Assembly (NCBI RefSeq): GCF_021764745.1
Contig: NZ_JAETXX010000006.1
Span: 172,893-236,892 of the forward strand
Length of the DNA stretch: 64,000 nt
Direction: 5' to 3'
From: Joostella atrarenae
GTDB lineage: Bacteria > Bacteroidota > Bacteroidia > Flavobacteriales > Flavobacteriaceae
Under the pieces are notes generated by a model that was not told the DNA's origin, searched no databases, and saw only the letters and a program-made list of their open reading frames with translations. How positions within the stretch are numbered: position 1 is the stretch's first letter; each line of letters starts with the position of its first letter. A program made the position numbers and the translations under genes. This document shows positions 61,870-64,000 of the stretch, one piece after another.

Positions 61870-62958
61870 TTAGTCGAAATAACTAAAAGTCTCATTCTCC
61901 TTAATTTTCATAAGCGACTCATAAATTAATTCAATAACATTCTCAACGTCATCTTTATGAACAGTTTCTACCGTTGTATGCATATAACGCAGCGGTAAAG
62001 AAATTAATGCAGAAGCAACGCCACCATTACTGTAAGCAAAAGCATCTGTATCTGTACCTGTAAATCTAGAAGCAGCCATACGTTGGAAAGGTATTTCCTT
62101 TTCTTCGGCAGTTTCTATAATTAATTCACGTAGTTTATTTTGAACAGCAGGAGCGTAAGAAATAACAGGACCTTTACCAATTTCAGTATGTCCCTGCTTC
62201 TTCTTATCGATCATAGGAGTTGTTGTGTCATGGCAAACGTCTGTAACAATAGCAACATTCGGCTTAATTGTTTGTGTAATCATTTCCGCACCACGTAAAC
62301 CAATCTCTTCCTGTACAGAATTAGTAATATAAAGTCCAAAAGGAAGTTTTACTTTGTTTTCGTGTAATAAACGAGCAACTTCAGCAATCATAAAACCACC
62401 AGCTCTATTATCGATTGCACGGCAAACAAACTTATCTTCATTTAAAATAAAGAACTCATCAGGGTATGTTATAACACATCCAACATGAACTCCCATTTTT
62501 TCTACCTCTTCTTTATCTTTTGCTCCTATATCTATAAATATATTGTCTAGCTTAGGAGTCTCTTCATTGTCATTCTTTCTTGTGTGGATTGCAGGCCAAC
62601 CAAAAACACCCTTTACAATTCCCTTTTTAGTATGAATGTTTACAACTTTAGAAGGTGCAATTTGATGGTCACTACCTCCATTTCTTATAACATATATAAG
62701 ACCGTTGTCTGTAATGTAGTTTACATACCAAGAGATTTCATCAGAATGCCCTTCAATAACAACTTTATATTCAGCTTCAGGATTAATAACCCCTACGGCA
62801 GTACCATAAGTGTCGGTGATAAAAGTATCTACATATGGTTTTAAATACTCCATCCATATTTTTTGACCTTCCCATTCGTAACCAGTAGGGGAGGCATTAT
62901 TTAGATATTTCTCTAAAAAAGTAATCGATTTCTCGTTGATAATATTCTTTTTCGCCAT
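61870..62958 (-). CDS. M42 family glutamyl aminopeptidase/endoglucanase-type metallopeptidase
   Basis: 362 residues. Two-metal peptidase of the TET type. ASPTGYEWEG opens the protein, VVIEGHSDEISW has the first metal His and Asp, CRAIDNRAGG the bridging Asp, SVQEEIGLRGAEM the catalytic Glu pair, and AIVTDVCHDT a metal Asp. The late RYMHTTVETVHKDD carries the final His. Such enzymes form large dodecamers that trim peptides in the cytoplasm. It is the first gene of the M42-Nudix unit and has its own promoter just upstream. Confidence 0.94.
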   Translation of the reverse strand: MAKKNIINEKSITFLEKYLNNASPTGYEWEGQKIWMEYLKPYVDTFITDTYGTAVGVINPEAEYKVVIEGHSDEISWYVNYITDNGLIYVIRNGGSDHQIAPSKVVNIHTKKGIVKGVFGWPAIHTRKNDNEETPKLDNIFIDIGAKDKEEVEKMGVHVGCVITYPDEFFILNEDKFVCRAIDNRAGGFMIAEVARLLHENKVKLPFGLYITNSVQEEIGLRGAEMITQTIKPNVAIVTDVCHDTTTPMIDKKKQGHTEIGKGPVISYAPAVQNKLRELIIETAEEKEIPFQRMAASRFTGTDTDAFAYSNGGVASALISLPLRYMHTTVETVHKDDVENVIELIYESLMKIKENETFSYFD

Positions 62959-63017
62959 AAATCATTTATTTTAAGTTTACGAAAATACTAATATTCATAT
63001 ACATTTAATAAGTGTGG

Positions 63018-63046
63018 CAAAACTAATTTACTATTTTTGAACGCAA
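63018..63046. promoter_or_regulatory. Divergent promoters for the M42 gene (-) and the DUF4294-like gene (+)
   Basis: On the minus strand, TAGTTTTG (63025-63018) matches TAnnTTTG and has a TTG (63046-63044) 18 bp further upstream, the right place for -33. On the plus strand, TATTTTTG (63032-63039) also matches the -7 box, 23 bp before the TTG start codon at 63063. The two -7 boxes are only 6 bp apart, so the promoters overlap and probably compete. Confidence 0.6.
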
Positions 63047-63062
63047 TATATAATAGGTGTAA

Positions 63063-63782
63063 TTGAGACATATAATATACATAGTAATTTTCTTGCATAC
63101 GCTTTTGGTTTCTTCACAAGTTAAAGAGATGGATACGTTGGGAGTTTCTAAAAAAGATTCTCTAGAAGCGCAGTATTATTTCTTTGATGGGGATTCTATT
63201 CCAAGAGATATGATTGAGCTAGATCCAGTTATTGTATTTCAAAAACTTCGGTTTTCTTCTTATAAGGATAAAGTGCGATACTATATATTAAAGAGAAAAA
63301 CATTAAAAGTGTATCCATATGCTAAATTGGCTGCTGATAGACTTACGGAACTTACGGAGCGTCTAGATAAAATAGAATCTAAATCTAAGCGACGAAAGTA
63401 TACCAAGATTATACAACGTTATATTGAAGATGAGTTTTCTGCTGAATTAAAAAAGCTTACCAGAACTGAAGGACAGATATTGGTGAAGCTTATACATAGG
63501 CAAACAGGAATTACTGCTTTCGATCTAGTAAAAGAACTTCGAAGTGGATGGAGAGCATTTTGGTACAATACAACAGCTAGTATGTTTGATATTGATATTA
63601 AAATAGAATACCAACCAGGGACCGTACATGAAGATTATCTCATTGAAGATATTTTGCAACGTGCTTTTGCCGATGGTAAACTAGAAAAACAAGAATCTGC
63701 TCTCGATTTTGACTACATGGAGCTCACAAATAAGTGGAAAGCATCTAATAATAAGGTGTCTTTTAAGCCTAAAACCAAGTAG
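63063..63782 (+). CDS. DUF4294-like exported protein
   Basis: 239 residues with TTG start (MRHIIYIVIFLHTLLVSSQ, a short signal peptide). The central part YPYAKLAADRLTELTERLDK, RYIEDEFSAELKKLT, LVKLIHRQTGITAFDLVKEL and GWRAFWYNTTASMF is the conserved core of a Bacteroidota family annotated DUF4294. Function is unknown; the export signal points to the periplasm or outer membrane. It diverges from the M42 gene across overlapping promoters. Confidence 0.8.
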   Translation: MRHIIYIVIFLHTLLVSSQVKEMDTLGVSKKDSLEAQYYFFDGDSIPRDMIELDPVIVFQKLRFSSYKDKVRYYILKRKTLKVYPYAKLAADRLTELTERLDKIESKSKRRKYTKIIQRYIEDEFSAELKKLTRTEGQILVKLIHRQTGITAFDLVKELRSGWRAFWYNTTASMFDIDIKIEYQPGTVHEDYLIEDILQRAFADGKLEKQESALDFDYMELTNKWKASNNKVSFKPKTK

Positions 63783-64000
63783 AAAATATATAACGCTCTC
63801 ATTTATAAATAAATAGTTGTGTGGTTCATTTTTTTTATTTAAATTAGCTACCCTTTCTTTTTAAAATACGGTTGCAAATTGTGTAGACTATTAAGATGAT
63901 AAAGAGGGGGTGTATTATTAATCTTGTTGTCTTAAATGAAGGAGAAGATATGTAAGAGTATTTATTTTTATTTCAAATAGGCTGTAAATCAGCTATTAAG
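63783..64000 (+). other. Right-edge non-coding sequence
   Basis: 218 AT-rich bases after the DUF4294-like gene. No open frame, hairpin or promoter box was recognised. Confidence 0.4.

Overview
The window looks like chromosomal DNA of a member of the Bacteroidota, most likely a flavobacterium. It is AT-rich. It carries a SusC/SusD outer-membrane pair, the bacillithiol enzyme BshA, a two-domain GH3/serine-hydrolase lipoprotein, a Bacteroidetes-type Hcp (TssD) and VgrG, and several promoters with the Bacteroidetes -7 box TAnnTTTG. No rRNA, tRNA, CRISPR array, IS element or prophage was recognised. The 3' part of tsaD runs off the left edge.

Layout. (1) 0-8.4 kb, housekeeping: tsaD and tamB diverge, followed by pfkA, gapA and a BadF-type sugar kinase. 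(2) 8.4-17.7 kb, a small glycan-uptake locus: susC, susD and a GHL10-family hydrolase on the minus strand, a divergent DeoR-type regulator, and a second GHL10 paralogue. E. coli DigH, of the same family, cleaves peptide-free peptidoglycan strands. A peptidoglycan-derived substrate is therefore a reasonable inference, helped by the nearby GlcNAc-kinase-like, amidase and NagZ-like genes. (3) 17.8-30.8 kb, envelope and metabolism: ridA, lptD-like, N-acetylmuramoyl-alanine amidase, mlaD, an Fe-S oxidoreductase pair, a HAD protein, the GH3/beta-lactamase-fold fusion and bshA. (4) 31.1-45.0 kb, a type VI secretion payload island with no secretion apparatus genes inside the window: hcp, a glycine-rich membrane effector with two tandem immunity genes and a decayed third, vgrG, an effector with an L,D-transpeptidase-like motif, a possible adaptor, a 1286-residue LysM/PAAR-like/Ig/lytic transglycosylase/cysteine peptidase effector, and an orphan lambda-endolysin-like/cysteine peptidase tip. 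The last two each have a lipoprotein as candidate immunity protein. Exact DNA repeats of the big effector gene after each immunity gene record cassette exchange. (5) 45.0-53.3 kb: acyltransferase, purC, cation efflux, outer-membrane barrel, DsbA-like, EcsC-like and acetyl-CoA synthetase. (6) 53.3-57.7 kb, a small variable region: two copies of a repeat pair (A and B) bracket different cargo, namely an unknown 197-residue protein and a Panacea-type toxin-antitoxin pair, with an SDR gene between. It ends in a ~43-bp tandem array of ACGTATC-NN-GATACGT dyads. (7) 57.7-64 kb: a lipoprotein, a DEDDh exonuclease, a cNMP/CBS/DUF294 nucleotidyltransferase, a Nudix hydrolase, an M42 peptidase and a DUF4294-like protein.

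The strongest candidates for something not yet described are the effector-tip exchange in region 4, with a shared breakpoint and two different muramidases on one C-terminal module, and the A-cargo-B repeats with the adjoining dyad array in region 6. Functions are assigned by reading motifs and overall sequence character; no database search was run.
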